Counted from the first letter of the stretch, positions 7,915 through 16,444 are shown. The stretch: DNA of 64,000 nucleotides from an uncultured Alphaproteobacteria bacterium (GCA_910577205.1 CAJTMA010000001.1:62001-126000); one strand, 5' to 3'. Notes: a model not told the origin generated them from the letters alone. Numbers and translations: made by a program.

Positions 7915-8580
7915 CTATAAAATATTACCAGAGAAACGCGCCTTGTATTTACCAGCAATGATAATATCCTTTGTATTATGGATAATCCAGCTGTCATAAT
8001 CAGGGTTTAAGCTTTTAACTTTCAATTCATTTCCGAGCTTTTGTAGCTGCTTGATATAGCAGTGGTCGTCATAAAAGAAAGCATAAACGTTGTCGTCTTC
8101 AAAAGTTTCTACTGACCGGTCAATGATGACTATATCGCCATCATGAAGCTTTGGTTCCATGGAAACCCCGTCAATCAACGCCCCAACACAATATGAGTTT
8201 AAATCATACCTATTCACCATTTGATTAGGAACGACAATCGTTTCGAGCAAATTTTCATCTGTTGCAAAACAACCGAGACCTGCTGATAGCTTAACGTCAT
8301 AGACTTTGATGGACAAGCCGTCAGGTTTTAACGTGCTGCCAATTTCAATCGTTCCCGTTCCTGTTGCGAGCCATTCTAAATTTACCTTATATTTATCGCA
8401 GATTTTTAAAATCGTTTGCAAATTTGGGGACGTTTCTTCATATATCCAAGATTTTAAGGCAGTTATTCCATATCCAAGGTCTTTTGCAAAGCTTTCTCTG
8501 GTAACTTGGGCGCGCCTAATCACTTCGGTTAAGCGTTCACCGAAACCGTTACAGTTTGTTTTGTCTTTTGTTACGGTCAT
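7915..8580 (-). CDS. Phage repressor, HTH plus S24 (LexA/CI-like) peptidase
   Basis: 221 aa. Residues 13-72 form an XRE-type HTH (RESFAKDLGYGITALKSWI). The C-terminal half is an S24 self-cleaving domain with Ser140 in DGVSMEPKLHDGD and Lys177 in CYIKQLQ; the likely cleavage bond is Ala100-Gly101. It should hold the lysogenic state and be inactivated after DNA damage, unlike the non-cleaved Mu c repressor. It is divergent from the Ner-like gene with the operators between. This is the only leftward gene of the early end. Confidence 0.92.
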   Translation of the reverse strand: MTVTKDKTNCNGFGERLTEVIRRAQVTRESFAKDLGYGITALKSWIYEETSPNLQTILKICDKYKVNLEWLATGTGTIEIGSTLKPDGLSIKVYDVKLSAGLGCFATDENLLETIVVPNQMVNRYDLNSYCVGALIDGVSMEPKLHDGDIVIIDRSVETFEDDNVYAFFYDDHCYIKQLQKLGNELKVKSLNPDYDSWIIHNTKDIIIAGKYKARFSGNIL

Positions 8581-8595
8581 AATGTTACCTCAATT

Positions 8596-8716
8596 AACAA
8601 AAAAGTTTTGTTGTTTTTCAGTATATTACCCTAAAAATAGTCGGATTTCCAACTGTTACGGTCGTTTTTCCGTTGACACAGTCGGAAAACCGGCTTATAT
8701 TGTTATTAGTAACAAA
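8596..8716. promoter_or_regulatory. Early operator/promoter region
   Basis: Rightward early promoter: TTGACA (8673-8678), 17 bases, TATATT (8696-8701). Inverted TTTTTCCG and CGGAAAAC flank the -35, and a perfect TTGTTA-TTAG-TAACAA dyad overlaps the -10. A plausible leftward repressor promoter on the minus strand is TTGGAA, 18 bases, TAATAT. Repressor and Ner would compete here. The promoter is clear; operator assignment is inferred. Confidence 0.7.
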
Positions 8717-8775
8717 CGAACTAACAATATAAGTTTTATAAAAAACTGGCGGCAACCAGTTGATTATAAGGAAAA

Positions 8776-9072
8776 ATGATGAGAAACGAACCTTTACATC
8801 CTGAAGATATAAAATGCGCCATTTATAAACGGGGACAGACATTGGAAGGTTTAGCACGCCTTACTGGTGTCAACTCCGTAAATATCAGGAAAGCTCTTCG
8901 GGCACCGTTATTTATCGGGGAACAAGTCATAGCTCAGTTTTTGAATGTCCATCCAAAAGAACTTTGGCCTAATCGCTACGATAAGAACGGAAATCCGCTT
9001 CATCCTCATGCTTCCGCAAACCACCTTAAACCATTTCAGCCTCTTTGTAAAGCAAAAGAAAGGAGCATGTAA
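8776..9072 (+). CDS. ner: Ner-like DNA-binding regulator
   Basis: 98 aa, the first rightward early gene. LHPEDIKCAIYKRGQTLEGL, then TGVNSVNIRKAL, IGEQVIAQFL and PKELWPNRY match the Ner/Nlp HTH family, including the conserved WP.RY end of the domain. Ner of Mu turns down early transcription and blocks the repressor promoter. A tail of about 30 residues follows the domain. AAGGAA precedes two consecutive ATGs. Its stop codon TAA shares an A with the transposase ATG, so translation is probably coupled. Confidence 0.9.
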   Translation: MMRNEPLHPEDIKCAIYKRGQTLEGLARLTGVNSVNIRKALRAPLFIGEQVIAQFLNVHPKELWPNRYDKNGNPLHPHASANHLKPFQPLCKAKERSM

Positions 9073-11171
9073 TGGTTAAACAATACTTTTCTGTTGCAGA
9101 ATTATTAGAAATGGAAATTCCGTTTCTTCCCAAATATAGACCGCATTTAATAGCAAAAGCCAAAAGAGAAAACTGGAAATCACGACCAAAATTGGGGAAA
9201 GGTGGCGGTTTTGAATATTGCTTTAGTTCTTTACCTAAAGATGCACAAACTTATATTTTAAATCTGAAATCAACTTCTTGCGCGGAAATTGTCGAAGCCG
9301 AAAAAAAAGAAATAGTCCAAAAACAAGCGATGATATTTGACCAATTATTGCCTTATCAGCGCGAAGCATTAGAGGCCAGGGCGGTAATCCTTGCAGAAAT
9401 AGATGCATTAGCACAAATATGCGGTATCAATGCTGCCATTACAAAGTTTCAGACAATGATTTCCGACGGTACATTACGCCAAGAAATGGCTGAAGCTGTA
9501 AAAAAAGCCAATGGTCGCAGCGGAAATAAGGTCAAAATATCCAGAGCAACCATTTTTAATTGGCGCAAAGCTGTCAAAGATGCTGGAACCACTCTTGCGC
9601 TTACAGCAAAAGAAATGCCTAAAGCAGAATGGCCAGATTGGGGTGATACGTTCTTAAAGTTTTGGCAACAACCCCAGAATAAATCTTTGCAACAATGTTT
9701 AGATTTGCTCAAAGGTGTTATATCTGAAGAAAAATGCCCCAGTTATTCCGCTGTGCAGCGCTTTATAAAAAAACTACCGGCTCAAATCAGAGAAAAAGGA
9801 AGAATGGGCACCAGAGAAATAAAAAAGATAAAAGCCTATGTTTCCCGTGATACTTCCGACCTTTGGCCCACTGCCGTTTATACGGCCGACGGCCATACCT
9901 TTGATGCAGAAATCGAACACCCTCTTACAGGCAAACCATTCAGACCTGAAATTACAACTGTTGTCGATGTCTACACTCGTAAAGTTGTCGGCTGGTCTAT
10001 TGACTTAAACGAACGTACAAATTCAGTTTATACCGCATTGGCTATGTCAATAAAAACTCATGGCATTCCGGCAATATGGTATGTTGATAATGGTAAGGGC
10101 TTCAATAATAAATTTTTTGACGATTCCGTTGTAGGTTTATTATCCCGATTGAATATTCGTAAAGAGAATTCTATTGCCTATAACTCTCAAGCTCGTGGTA
10201 TTGGTGAGCGCATACACCGCACTATTTGGGTCAGGGCCGCTAAAGAATTGCCGACATATATGGGGGCCGATATGGATCCTCAGGCAAAACAAGCTGTTTT
10301 TAAGAAAACCCGTCAAGATATTGCAAAAATCGGCGGCTCAAAACTTCTGATGAAATGGGCTGATTTTGTAGTTTTCTGTCAAAGGCATGTCGATTGGTAC
10401 AATAATAAAGAACATTCAAGCCTGCCAATTATGGTTGATGTCAAAACTTACAAAAAACGTCATTATACCCCAACCGAATTTTGGAATAAGGCTGTCGAAA
10501 ACGGATTCGTTGCAGATAGAATAACACAGGTAGAAGCAGAAACACTTCACCGCTTCTTTGAAATTCGCAAAGTTCGCCGTGAACGCATAGCTTGGTGTAG
10601 CAATCAATATGCTTCAGTTGCACTAGCTCCCTATGATGAACAGGAAGTTGCTATTTGTTACGACCCAGCAGAAGCAAAAGAAATTTATGTTTACGAGATT
10701 GCTCTTCATAACAATGAGAAAAAGCTCGGTCGAAAAATATGTACAGCTCCATTGTGCGGAACTGTAGGCTATTTCCCGCAAAGTTATTTTGAACATCGAG
10801 ATACAAAGCGTCTAACAGGTAAAATCACACGTTTGCAAAAACATGTCGATGATGCTCAAGATGAATATAAAAACCGTCTGATTGAAGCTCCTGTTCAAAC
10901 AGAATTGGAAGAATTCACCTCCATTTCTGAAACATCCAAGCCTGAAATAGAACTAAAGCCAGTTCAAACAATCAAGGTATCTCCAAGCGGACGTCCTGTT
11001 TTCAGCGATGATGTTTCGATGATTAGTTGGCTTTTAGGACACCCAGAAGAATTAACCGGAAACGATAAAAGCTATCTAAATAACCTGATTCAAAAGCCGG
11101 AATATATAACGCTTTTGGATGCCGAGGATATAAGTGTTGACCAAGTTAAAACGCTTATAAAAACGGCCTGA
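9072..11171 (+). CDS. MuA-like DDE transposase
   Basis: 699 aa, close to MuA (663 aa). Residues about 3-65 form the Mu-type winged-helix DNA-binding domain (YFSVAELLEMEIPFLP). The RNase-H-like core has the catalytic triad D273 (TADGHTF), D339 (WYVDNGKGF) and E379 (GIGERIHRT). The C-terminus (about 600-699) would contact MuB. It cuts and joins the TG/CA ends during integration and replicative transposition. The three-site clusters at both prophage ends are its likely targets. Confidence 0.95.
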   Translation: MVKQYFSVAELLEMEIPFLPKYRPHLIAKAKRENWKSRPKLGKGGGFEYCFSSLPKDAQTYILNLKSTSCAEIVEAEKKEIVQKQAMIFDQLLPYQREALEARAVILAEIDALAQICGINAAITKFQTMISDGTLRQEMAEAVKKANGRSGNKVKISRATIFNWRKAVKDAGTTLALTAKEMPKAEWPDWGDTFLKFWQQPQNKSLQQCLDLLKGVISEEKCPSYSAVQRFIKKLPAQIREKGRMGTREIKKIKAYVSRDTSDLWPTAVYTADGHTFDAEIEHPLTGKPFRPEITTVVDVYTRKVVGWSIDLNERTNSVYTALAMSIKTHGIPAIWYVDNGKGFNNKFFDDSVVGLLSRLNIRKENSIAYNSQARGIGERIHRTIWVRAAKELPTYMGADMDPQAKQAVFKKTRQDIAKIGGSKLLMKWADFVVFCQRHVDWYNNKEHSSLPIMVDVKTYKKRHYTPTEFWNKAVENGFVADRITQVEAETLHRFFEIRKVRRERIAWCSNQYASVALAPYDEQEVAICYDPAEAKEIYVYEIALHNNEKKLGRKICTAPLCGTVGYFPQSYFEHRDTKRLTGKITRLQKHVDDAQDEYKNRLIEAPVQTELEEFTSISETSKPEIELKPVQTIKVSPSGRPVFSDDVSMISWLLGHPEELTGNDKSYLNNLIQKPEYITLLDAEDISVDQVKTLIKTA

Positions 11172-11224
11172 TTACCGCAAATAATCAGACCAAAGAATAA
11201 CATTCTTACAAGGATAATTATATA

Positions 11225-11983
11225 ATGAAAAATGAGTTTGTCAAAACTAAAAATGTTAAACATTTTCTGACCGGAATTGCAAATTTAAGCACCCGAGGTG
11301 CTCAGGAAGCATGTTTAATGATTGTAGACGGACAACCCGGACTAGGAAAGACCTCAACCGTCAACTGGTGGGCTGTTCGTAATGAGTGCATTTATTTGCG
11401 AGCAAAAAAAGAATGGACACCGCAATGGATGATGCGCGACCTTATTACAGCTTTAAATGCCGTTCCTCTGTATTCGTTTGAAAAAATGTATAAACAGGCT
11501 TTGGAACTTCTGGCACAGTTTACAAATGCAAATTCAATTAGCGGCAAAAACTTTGCAATTGTTGTTGATGAAGCCGACCATATTGCCAGAAGTTCACGCT
11601 GCTTGGAAACCTTACGAGATTTATCTGATTATTTGGAAATACCTTTTATCTTGGTTGGCATGGGTATTATTCGCAATAGTTTGAAGCGTTTTCCGCAGAT
11701 AGCCAGCCGTATAGGACAATATGTCGAATTTAAAGAACTTGACCTTGAAGATACCAGACTTTTGGTTAATACCTTATGTAACGTTCAGGTTGAAGATAAG
11801 TTAATCGCTTTTATTCATAAGGTAACAAATGGGTATTCCCGTGAAATTAAAGAAGCTATTGCCTCTATAGACCGCTTTGCTGCGAGAAATCCGGGACTTG
11901 AATTAGTTACTTACGATTCTATGATTGGTCTGCCTTTAATGAATGACCGCCGCAACTCTAACCCGATTTATGTAAGAGGTTAA
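11225..11983 (+). CDS. MuB-like AAA+ ATPase, target-DNA activator
   Basis: 252 aa. Walker A GQPGLGKTS (36-44), Walker B VVDEADHI (D115, E116), and a sensor-like FILVGMG segment near residue 140. It belongs to the AAA+ family that delivers target DNA to MuA and gives target immunity. It is shorter than Mu B (312 aa) because it lacks the N-terminal HTH extension. ACAAGGATAATT lies before the ATG. Its stop overlaps the next ATG (TAATG). Confidence 0.92.
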   Translation: MKNEFVKTKNVKHFLTGIANLSTRGAQEACLMIVDGQPGLGKTSTVNWWAVRNECIYLRAKKEWTPQWMMRDLITALNAVPLYSFEKMYKQALELLAQFTNANSISGKNFAIVVDEADHIARSSRCLETLRDLSDYLEIPFILVGMGIIRNSLKRFPQIASRIGQYVEFKELDLEDTRLLVNTLCNVQVEDKLIAFIHKVTNGYSREIKEAIASIDRFAARNPGLELVTYDSMIGLPLMNDRRNSNPIYVRG

Positions 11984-12567
11984 TGATGAGTTGTGAAGTA
12001 ATGACTAAAGTATTTAACCAAATGGGCGATAAGCCAATAAAACTGGAAGAATTAGCCCAAAAGCTAGAACTATCAACCAAAAGCATCAGCCAAGCAGTGG
12101 GAAACTTAATAAAACATGGTTATGCTACTCGTTCATCTACAGGAGTTTATCGCCTTACAGATAAGGGAAAAAGTCTAAAAAGAAGCGGTCAACCGCTGAT
12201 TATAAATCCCGGTCCGGAAAAAGGCTACCAATGGCCGATAGAGGAAAAAGACAACTTTCGCAGTAGAGCTTGGAAAGCTATTCGTATTAAGCAGAAATTC
12301 ACGGTCAACGATATTTTGATGTTGGCAAAAGATGGCAACGAAAAACAAGCCCTTAATCAGCTCCATATCTACCTCAGAGCCCTAACAAGAGCAGGTTTTC
12401 TTATGGAATTAAAAAGCCGGGAGCCAGGCTATGCATTAACCTCTAATGGTTTTAAACGTTACGCTCTTGTTAAAGACCCAGGATATCTTGCGCCAATTTT
12501 TAGACGGCGGGAGAATGAAATATTTAACCCCAATAACGGTGAGGTGCTGTCATGTCTGAAAGCTTAG
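11983..12567 (+). CDS. Winged-helix early protein
   Basis: 194 aa. Residues about 5-65 form a winged helix (KLEELAQKLELSTKSISQAV, ending YRLTDKG). A second wHTH-like segment spans about 85-150 (FTVNDILMLAKDG). It is probably a DNA-binding early regulator or replication accessory. Genes like this follow MuB in many Mu-like phages of Proteobacteria. It is translationally coupled to the B gene (TAATGATG) and overlaps the next gene. The exact role is unknown. Confidence 0.65.
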   Translation: MMSCEVMTKVFNQMGDKPIKLEELAQKLELSTKSISQAVGNLIKHGYATRSSTGVYRLTDKGKSLKRSGQPLIINPGPEKGYQWPIEEKDNFRSRAWKAIRIKQKFTVNDILMLAKDGNEKQALNQLHIYLRALTRAGFLMELKSREPGYALTSNGFKRYALVKDPGYLAPIFRRRENEIFNPNNGEVLSCLKA

Positions 12568-12923
12568 CACTGAAAGTTTGCAGGGAAGAGGTATGTAAAG
12601 CAGGTGCCGTCAGTCCCGTAGCTAAAAAAATTGGTTATGCGCGTTCAAGTGTCAGTTTGTACCTGTCTGGAAAATACCCAGCCAAGGACAGCAGCAAGCT
12701 AGAGACCAAAATTTTGACAACGTTCACCGACAATATTTTCTGCCCTTTCGCTGAAAAAATAATCAGTAAACAGAAGTGCGAAGAAACCAATCGCAAGGGT
12801 ACAAATACCAGCAATCCGATGTTGTTTAAGCTTCATCAGTTCTGCTTGAAATGTCCTGTCAAATACAACCCTAAAAAAGAATTTATGAAACAATTTAAGG
12901 AGAATAACGATGAACAATCCTAA
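12552..12923 (+). CDS. HTH protein with C-terminal cysteine cluster
   Basis: 123 aa. The N-terminus has an HTH (VAKKIGYARSSVSLYLSGKY). The C-terminal half has four spaced cysteines (FCPFAEKI, KQKCEE, FCLKCPV), which look like a zinc site. The layout, including the SNPMLFKL stretch before the last cysteine pair, matches small HTH proteins of Mu-like and D3112-like phages. Likely a DNA-binding early protein. It overlaps its neighbours by 16 and 14 bases, as expected within one early operon. Confidence 0.6.
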   Translation: MSESLALKVCREEVCKAGAVSPVAKKIGYARSSVSLYLSGKYPAKDSSKLETKILTTFTDNIFCPFAEKIISKQKCEETNRKGTNTSNPMLFKLHQFCLKCPVKYNPKKEFMKQFKENNDEQS

Positions 12924-13164
12924 TCAGCTTGGATATTTAAGCTCGAAAATTAAAACGCTGGAAAGCAAAGTTAATCAACTCAAAGGGGAAAATGATTTTC
13001 ACCTTCAAAAGATAGGCGACCATTTTCAGCACGTTGAGAGAAACAATAAATTGCTCGCTTCTCTCAGCTACAATCTCATGGCGTTGGGTGAAATGACCCA
13101 AAACATTGAGGAAAATCTTATTATTCCGGGAAATAATCCCCAAACAATCAACAAATCAGCATAG
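12910..13164 (+). CDS. Small coiled-coil early protein
   Basis: 84 aa, predicted helical. Heptads in SSKIKTLESKVNQLKG and a second helix after a loop suggest a dimeric coiled coil. No family is recognised. AAGGAGAATAACG places a good ribosome site before the ATG, and it overlaps the previous gene. It sits between an HTH gene and the GapR-like gene, so a DNA-related role is possible but unproven. Confidence 0.6.
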   Translation: MNNPNQLGYLSSKIKTLESKVNQLKGENDFHLQKIGDHFQHVERNNKLLASLSYNLMALGEMTQNIEENLIIPGNNPQTINKSA

Positions 13165-13174
13165 GAGAAAAACA

Positions 13175-13423
13175 ATGTCAGATACAGACGTCGGCGGAAT
13201 CGCTGCAGACAGATTAAGAAGTTTAATCGAACGCATAGAACGGTTAAGCGAAGAAAAAGCCGCAATTGAAAGCGATATACGCGATATCTTCGCGGAAGCT
13301 AAAGGTGCCGGCTTTGATAACAAAATTATGCGCACCATTATTAAGCTGCGAAAACAAAATGCAGCTGAGCGGGATGAAAATGACTTCCTGCTCGAAACAT
13401 ACCGCAAAGCTCTGGATTTGTAG
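13175..13423 (+). CDS. GapR-like protein (DUF2312)
   Basis: 82 aa, nearly the length of Caulobacter GapR (about 89). ADRLRSLIERIERLSEEKAA, then DIRDIFAEAKGAGFD and KIMRTIIKLRK are the DUF2312 signature. GapR clamps overtwisted DNA ahead of replication forks and stimulates type II topoisomerases. A phage copy next to the transposition genes could help replicative transposition. The ATG at 13175 follows ATAGGAG; an upstream in-frame ATG at 13106 lies inside the previous gene and is not preferred. Confidence 0.88.
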   Translation: MSDTDVGGIAADRLRSLIERIERLSEEKAAIESDIRDIFAEAKGAGFDNKIMRTIIKLRKQNAAERDENDFLLETYRKALDL

Positions 13424-13433
13424 GAGGTAAAAA

Positions 13434-14051
13434 TTGACTGAAATTAATCAAAACGAATATATGACCGACGCCAAAGGTCGGTTAATTCCCAAGGCTATGG
13501 TCAAACCGCAAGACCAGCTCCGTGACCAGACCGTCAAAATCATTGTTGACCGTTTCAAAAAAAGCCAGTCCGTACTGAAAGACTGCAAAGTCAAATCCAT
13601 GCAAGACATTTCCGAGCTGGAAGAGATTGTCGCCGAAAAATATCAGGCCAAACTGGGCGGCAAAAAAGGCAATCTAACGCTCTACAGTTTCGACGGTAAA
13701 TATAAAGTTGTCCGCAGCTTTGCCGACCGTATTGTTTTCAACGAAGCTGCAAAATCGGCCGAAGCCTTGTTCAAAGAATGTGTCCTTGAATGGGGTAACG
13801 GAGCCGACCCGAAGCTTGTTACGCTGGTCAATTATGCCTTTGAGACTGACAAACAAGGCAATCTGTCGGCGTCCAAAATCTATGGTTTGCTTCGCCTGAA
13901 TATTCAGGACGAAAAATGGCAACGCGCCAAACAAGCTATCATGGACAGCATGAATGTCGCTTATTCAAAGGGCTACATCAGGGTCTATGAACGTATCGGT
14001 AACACGGACGCCTACAAAGCCATTCCGCTAGACATTGCTGCCGATTTATAA
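13434..14051 (+). CDS. DUF3164 family early phage protein
   Basis: 205 aa. The N-terminal YMTDAKGRLIPKAMVKPQDQ and the later YSKGYIRVYER and IPLDIA are typical of DUF3164, a protein found in the early region of Mu-like phages and of unknown function. The start is a TTG, supported by AGGAGG (13422-13427) six bases upstream. It lies 10 bases after the GapR-like gene, in the same operon. Confidence 0.85.
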   Translation: MTEINQNEYMTDAKGRLIPKAMVKPQDQLRDQTVKIIVDRFKKSQSVLKDCKVKSMQDISELEEIVAEKYQAKLGGKKGNLTLYSFDGKYKVVRSFADRIVFNEAAKSAEALFKECVLEWGNGADPKLVTLVNYAFETDKQGNLSASKIYGLLRLNIQDEKWQRAKQAIMDSMNVAYSKGYIRVYERIGNTDAYKAIPLDIAADL

Positions 14052-14241
14052 CTTCGCCAAAACTCCAAATAAACAAGGTAAACACATACATATAGGCGAA
14101 TTTGACAAATGCAACACAACCCGGGAGGCAGCCATGTAACAGAAATATAAGCGCGCGAGACGAAACGGCGGTGTTTTTATCCGTCGTCCGGCAGTGATTA
14201 ACCACCTGCCGCTGATGATGTCAGGTTGAAAGGATTATAAA
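14052..14241. other. Intergenic region in the early operon
   Basis: No gene of useful length. It contains a TTTGACA box (about 14,099) without a convincing -10, and short frames of 10-25 codons that I do not call. It may carry an internal promoter or a tiny gene. Confidence 0.3.
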
Positions 14242-14574
14242 ATGACAAACGCAAGTATTATCGGCTTTATAACGCAGGAAAAAGTTGCAGAATTTAAAAA
14301 GCTTCTTGGCGACCGGTTTATCGCAGTTGCCGATTTTCCGGACGGTGTCCCCTATGCTTGGCAAGATAAAAAATTGCATCTTACCGGGCCGAATGAGCCT
14401 TTTTATGACGGAGTTTTTGCAAGATTCGGGATTCGCAATTTGGAAAATGAAACTGAAGCCCTAGAAATTTTAACAAAGGTTATTCCGGCAGAACGAGTTT
14501 TTGCCGGCGAAGTTTTACCGCCGGAATTTTGGAGCACCGGCATCTCGGAGAAGTTCAATGAAACCGCTGCGTAA
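14242..14574 (+). CDS. Hypothetical early phage protein
   Basis: 110 aa with no recognised family. It starts MTNASIIGFITQEKVAEF and has a YAWQDKKLHLTGPNEPFYDG segment. AAAGGAT lies before the ATG. The 3' end overlaps gemA by 17 bases, so it belongs to the same transcript. Composition is like the other prophage genes. Confidence 0.6.
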   Translation: MTNASIIGFITQEKVAEFKKLLGDRFIAVADFPDGVPYAWQDKKLHLTGPNEPFYDGVFARFGIRNLENETEALEILTKVIPAERVFAGEVLPPEFWSTGISEKFNETAA

Positions 14575-14992
14575 TATCATGATTGCCAAAATTCACCTTG
14601 CTAAAAACCAGCTGGGTTTGGACGATGATACCTATCGCAGCATTATCCAGCAGGCTGTCGGAAAAGATAGTTCCGCCAAATGCACGGATAAGCAGCTGGA
14701 AAAGGTAATTGAAAAACTTAAAGAAAAGGGCTGGAAAGACGAAAAACCGCGCAAAGCTGGAGATAAAACCCGCAAAGAACGCAAATCCTATGAAAAGCCC
14801 AATAAGCCCTCAATTAGCAAAATATATGCCTTGTGGGGTGTTCTGCAACGTTCTGGAAAAATTAAAAGTAAAGACAAAACCGCATTGGACGTTTTCGTCC
14901 GCAAATATACCGGCGTTGATCATGTTAAATGGCTTGATGAAGTTCAAGCTCAGAAAATTATTGAAATATTAAAACAAATGATAGCCAGGTAA
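14558..14992 (+). CDS. GemA-like protein (DUF1018, Mu gp16 family)
   Basis: 144 aa. IAKIHLAKNQLGLDDDTYRS near the N-terminus and SISKIYALWGVLQRSGKI in the C-terminal half are the two conserved blocks of the GemA/gp16 family. GemA of Mu alters host gene expression and DNA supercoiling. The ATG at 14558 has GGAG seven bases upstream. A longer frame from 14501 lies inside the previous gene and is not needed. Confidence 0.88.
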   Translation: MKPLRNIMIAKIHLAKNQLGLDDDTYRSIIQQAVGKDSSAKCTDKQLEKVIEKLKEKGWKDEKPRKAGDKTRKERKSYEKPNKPSISKIYALWGVLQRSGKIKSKDKTALDVFVRKYTGVDHVKWLDEVQAQKIIEILKQMIAR

Positions 14993-15003
14993 AGGAAAGT
15001 TTA

Positions 15004-15429
15004 ATGCTGAATGAAAGCCTAAGAGTAATTTTTTTGAAAGAGGTTGTTGACGTTACCTCAATTGCTTTCGCGCAGAAACTCGTAGAGAAGTTTCGCGGCG
15101 GCCGGATATATATCCCCAGCAAAATGCCGCACGAAAAGCACGAGCTGCGTCAGGCATTCAGCACCGAAGAGCTCGAAGTCCTGATTGAAAACTTCGGCGG
15201 CAATCAAATTGATGTGCCGTTGTCTTTAACCAATCGGGCAGCCGAGCGCAGACGTATAATATTAGACATGAGGTCTAAAAATATGCGCATCTGCGATATT
15301 CATAAATCAGCAAACTGCACATACCGCTGGGTTCAAGCAACGTTAAAAAAAGAGCGGGAACGGCGGAAAGCTGAAGAAAATCAACTTAACTTATTTAACG
15401 ATGAAAGGACAAAAAAATCAAAATATTAA
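15004..15429 (+). CDS. mor: Mor-family middle/late transcription activator
   Basis: 141 aa. FRGGRIYIPSKMP in the dimerisation half and an HTH (about residues 80-125, RRRIILDMRSKNMRICDIHK, then CTYRWVQATLKK) identify the Mor/C family. Mor and C of Mu bind dyads at middle and late promoters and recruit RNA polymerase. Only one such gene is seen, so it may activate all later operons, including the two leaders sharing the 27-bp element. The last codons cross a run of seven A that matches a -1 slippery heptamer in frame. Confidence 0.9.
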   Translation: MLNESLRVIFLKEVVDVTSIAFAQKLVEKFRGGRIYIPSKMPHEKHELRQAFSTEELEVLIENFGGNQIDVPLSLTNRAAERRRIILDMRSKNMRICDIHKSANCTYRWVQATLKKERERRKAEENQLNLFNDERTKKSKY

Positions 15430-16034
15430 ATCTGTTTGCCGGAATTGGCGGCAATAGAAAAGACTGGCCTACGATGATTAATGGTCAGTCAGTCGAAATA
15501 ACAGCAGTTGAACTTAACCCTAAGATTGCAGAAATTTATAAACAACTCTATCCCAATGATGAAGTAATTATCGGCGATGCGCACGAATATTTGCTTAATC
15601 ATTATCAGGACTTTGACTTTATCTGGGCATCACCGCCTTGTCAGAGCCATTCGAGAATAAGATACTGTTTCGGATTCCGCGGAAAGCGCATAAGATTTGC
15701 CCCGCTTTATCCCGACTTAATGTTATGGCAGGAAATAATTTTCTTAAAACACTATGCCCGGTGTGATTGGGTGGTCGAGAACGTTATTCCCTATTATCAA
15801 CCGCTGATTGCCCCAACCTTTCAGCTGCAGAGACACTACTTTTGGTCTAACCGTATTGTGCCTAAAGCAAATTTTGCCCCGGATAATATCAGAAAAGCAA
15901 ATATTGCCCAGCATCAAAACCGGATAGGAATTGACTTAAGTCCTTATCAAATCCGCAATAAAGCCCAGATTTTAAGGAACTGCGTTGCACCGGAAGTAGG
16001 AAAATATATTTTTGATAACTTTTTTAACAACTAA
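15417..16034 (+). CDS. C5 cytosine DNA methyltransferase, start codon missing or non-canonical
   Basis: 205 aa if counted from ATC at 15417. SAM-binding motif I is ILNLFAGIGGNR, catalytic motif IV is ASPPCQSHSR with Cys75, and motif VI is WVVENVIPYY. The protein is short, with little room for a target-recognition domain. Motif I lies upstream of the first ATG (15474), so that start would give an inactive protein. AAGGA (15405-15409) is spaced exactly for a start at 15417, but the codon there is ATC. A TGA at 15402 closes the frame. Entry could be by ATC/ATA initiation, CTG 15432, or -1 frameshifting from mor. It may protect phage DNA from host restriction. Confidence 0.75.
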   Translation: MKILNLFAGIGGNRKDWPTMINGQSVEITAVELNPKIAEIYKQLYPNDEVIIGDAHEYLLNHYQDFDFIWASPPCQSHSRIRYCFGFRGKRIRFAPLYPDLMLWQEIIFLKHYARCDWVVENVIPYYQPLIAPTFQLQRHYFWSNRIVPKANFAPDNIRKANIAQHQNRIGIDLSPYQIRNKAQILRNCVAPEVGKYIFDNFFNN

Positions 16035-16083
16035 CCAAACGGCGGCGGTCATTGCGGCCGCCGCTTTTTCTAAGGATAAAAAA

Positions 16084-16443
16084 ATGTCTAATTTTTGGCA
16101 CAACAATACAGAAAATCCCAAAAAGAACGAAGTCATAATGGGACAAAATGGTTTTGTCGGGCTTTTTGATGGCGAATTTGTTATTTTTAATGATGTAGCT
16201 AATCATCCAAACAAGTTATTGCTGAAAGATTTTTGCAATTCGTGGGCATATTTAAGCCGTTTCGATTTATTTCAAGAACGGCTGAAAGATTATGAAGATG
16301 TTCTGAAATTCTATGCTGATACAGAAAATTATAAAGAACAGGAATATCGAACACCGCATTGTCATAGCCAATGGCTGCCACCAGCCATAATGGATGACAA
16401 TGGCGAAAAAGCCCGCGCGGTTTTGGAAAAAAAAGGAGAATAA
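16084..16443 (+). CDS. Hypothetical phage protein, DUF551-like C-terminus
   Basis: 119 aa. ENPKKNEVIMGQNGFVGLFD near the start and HCHSQWLPPAIMD near the end. The pattern of a short aromatic opening and a W.P...P segment recalls small phage proteins of the DUF551 type, but similarity is weak. Start ATG 16084 has AAGGAT upstream; the longer in-frame option from 16012 overlaps the methyltransferase. Function unknown. Confidence 0.5.
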   Translation: MSNFWHNNTENPKKNEVIMGQNGFVGLFDGEFVIFNDVANHPNKLLLKDFCNSWAYLSRFDLFQERLKDYEDVLKFYADTENYKEQEYRTPHCHSQWLPPAIMDDNGEKARAVLEKKGE

Positions 16444-16444
16444 A

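Noticed and set aside
14052..14241. Very short frames of 10-25 codons between DUF3164 and the 110-aa gene
   Set aside because: No ribosome site or conserved feature; too short to support.
15474..16034. Cytosine methyltransferase starting at the first ATG
   Set aside because: This start removes the SAM-binding motif I, which is clearly encoded in frame upstream.
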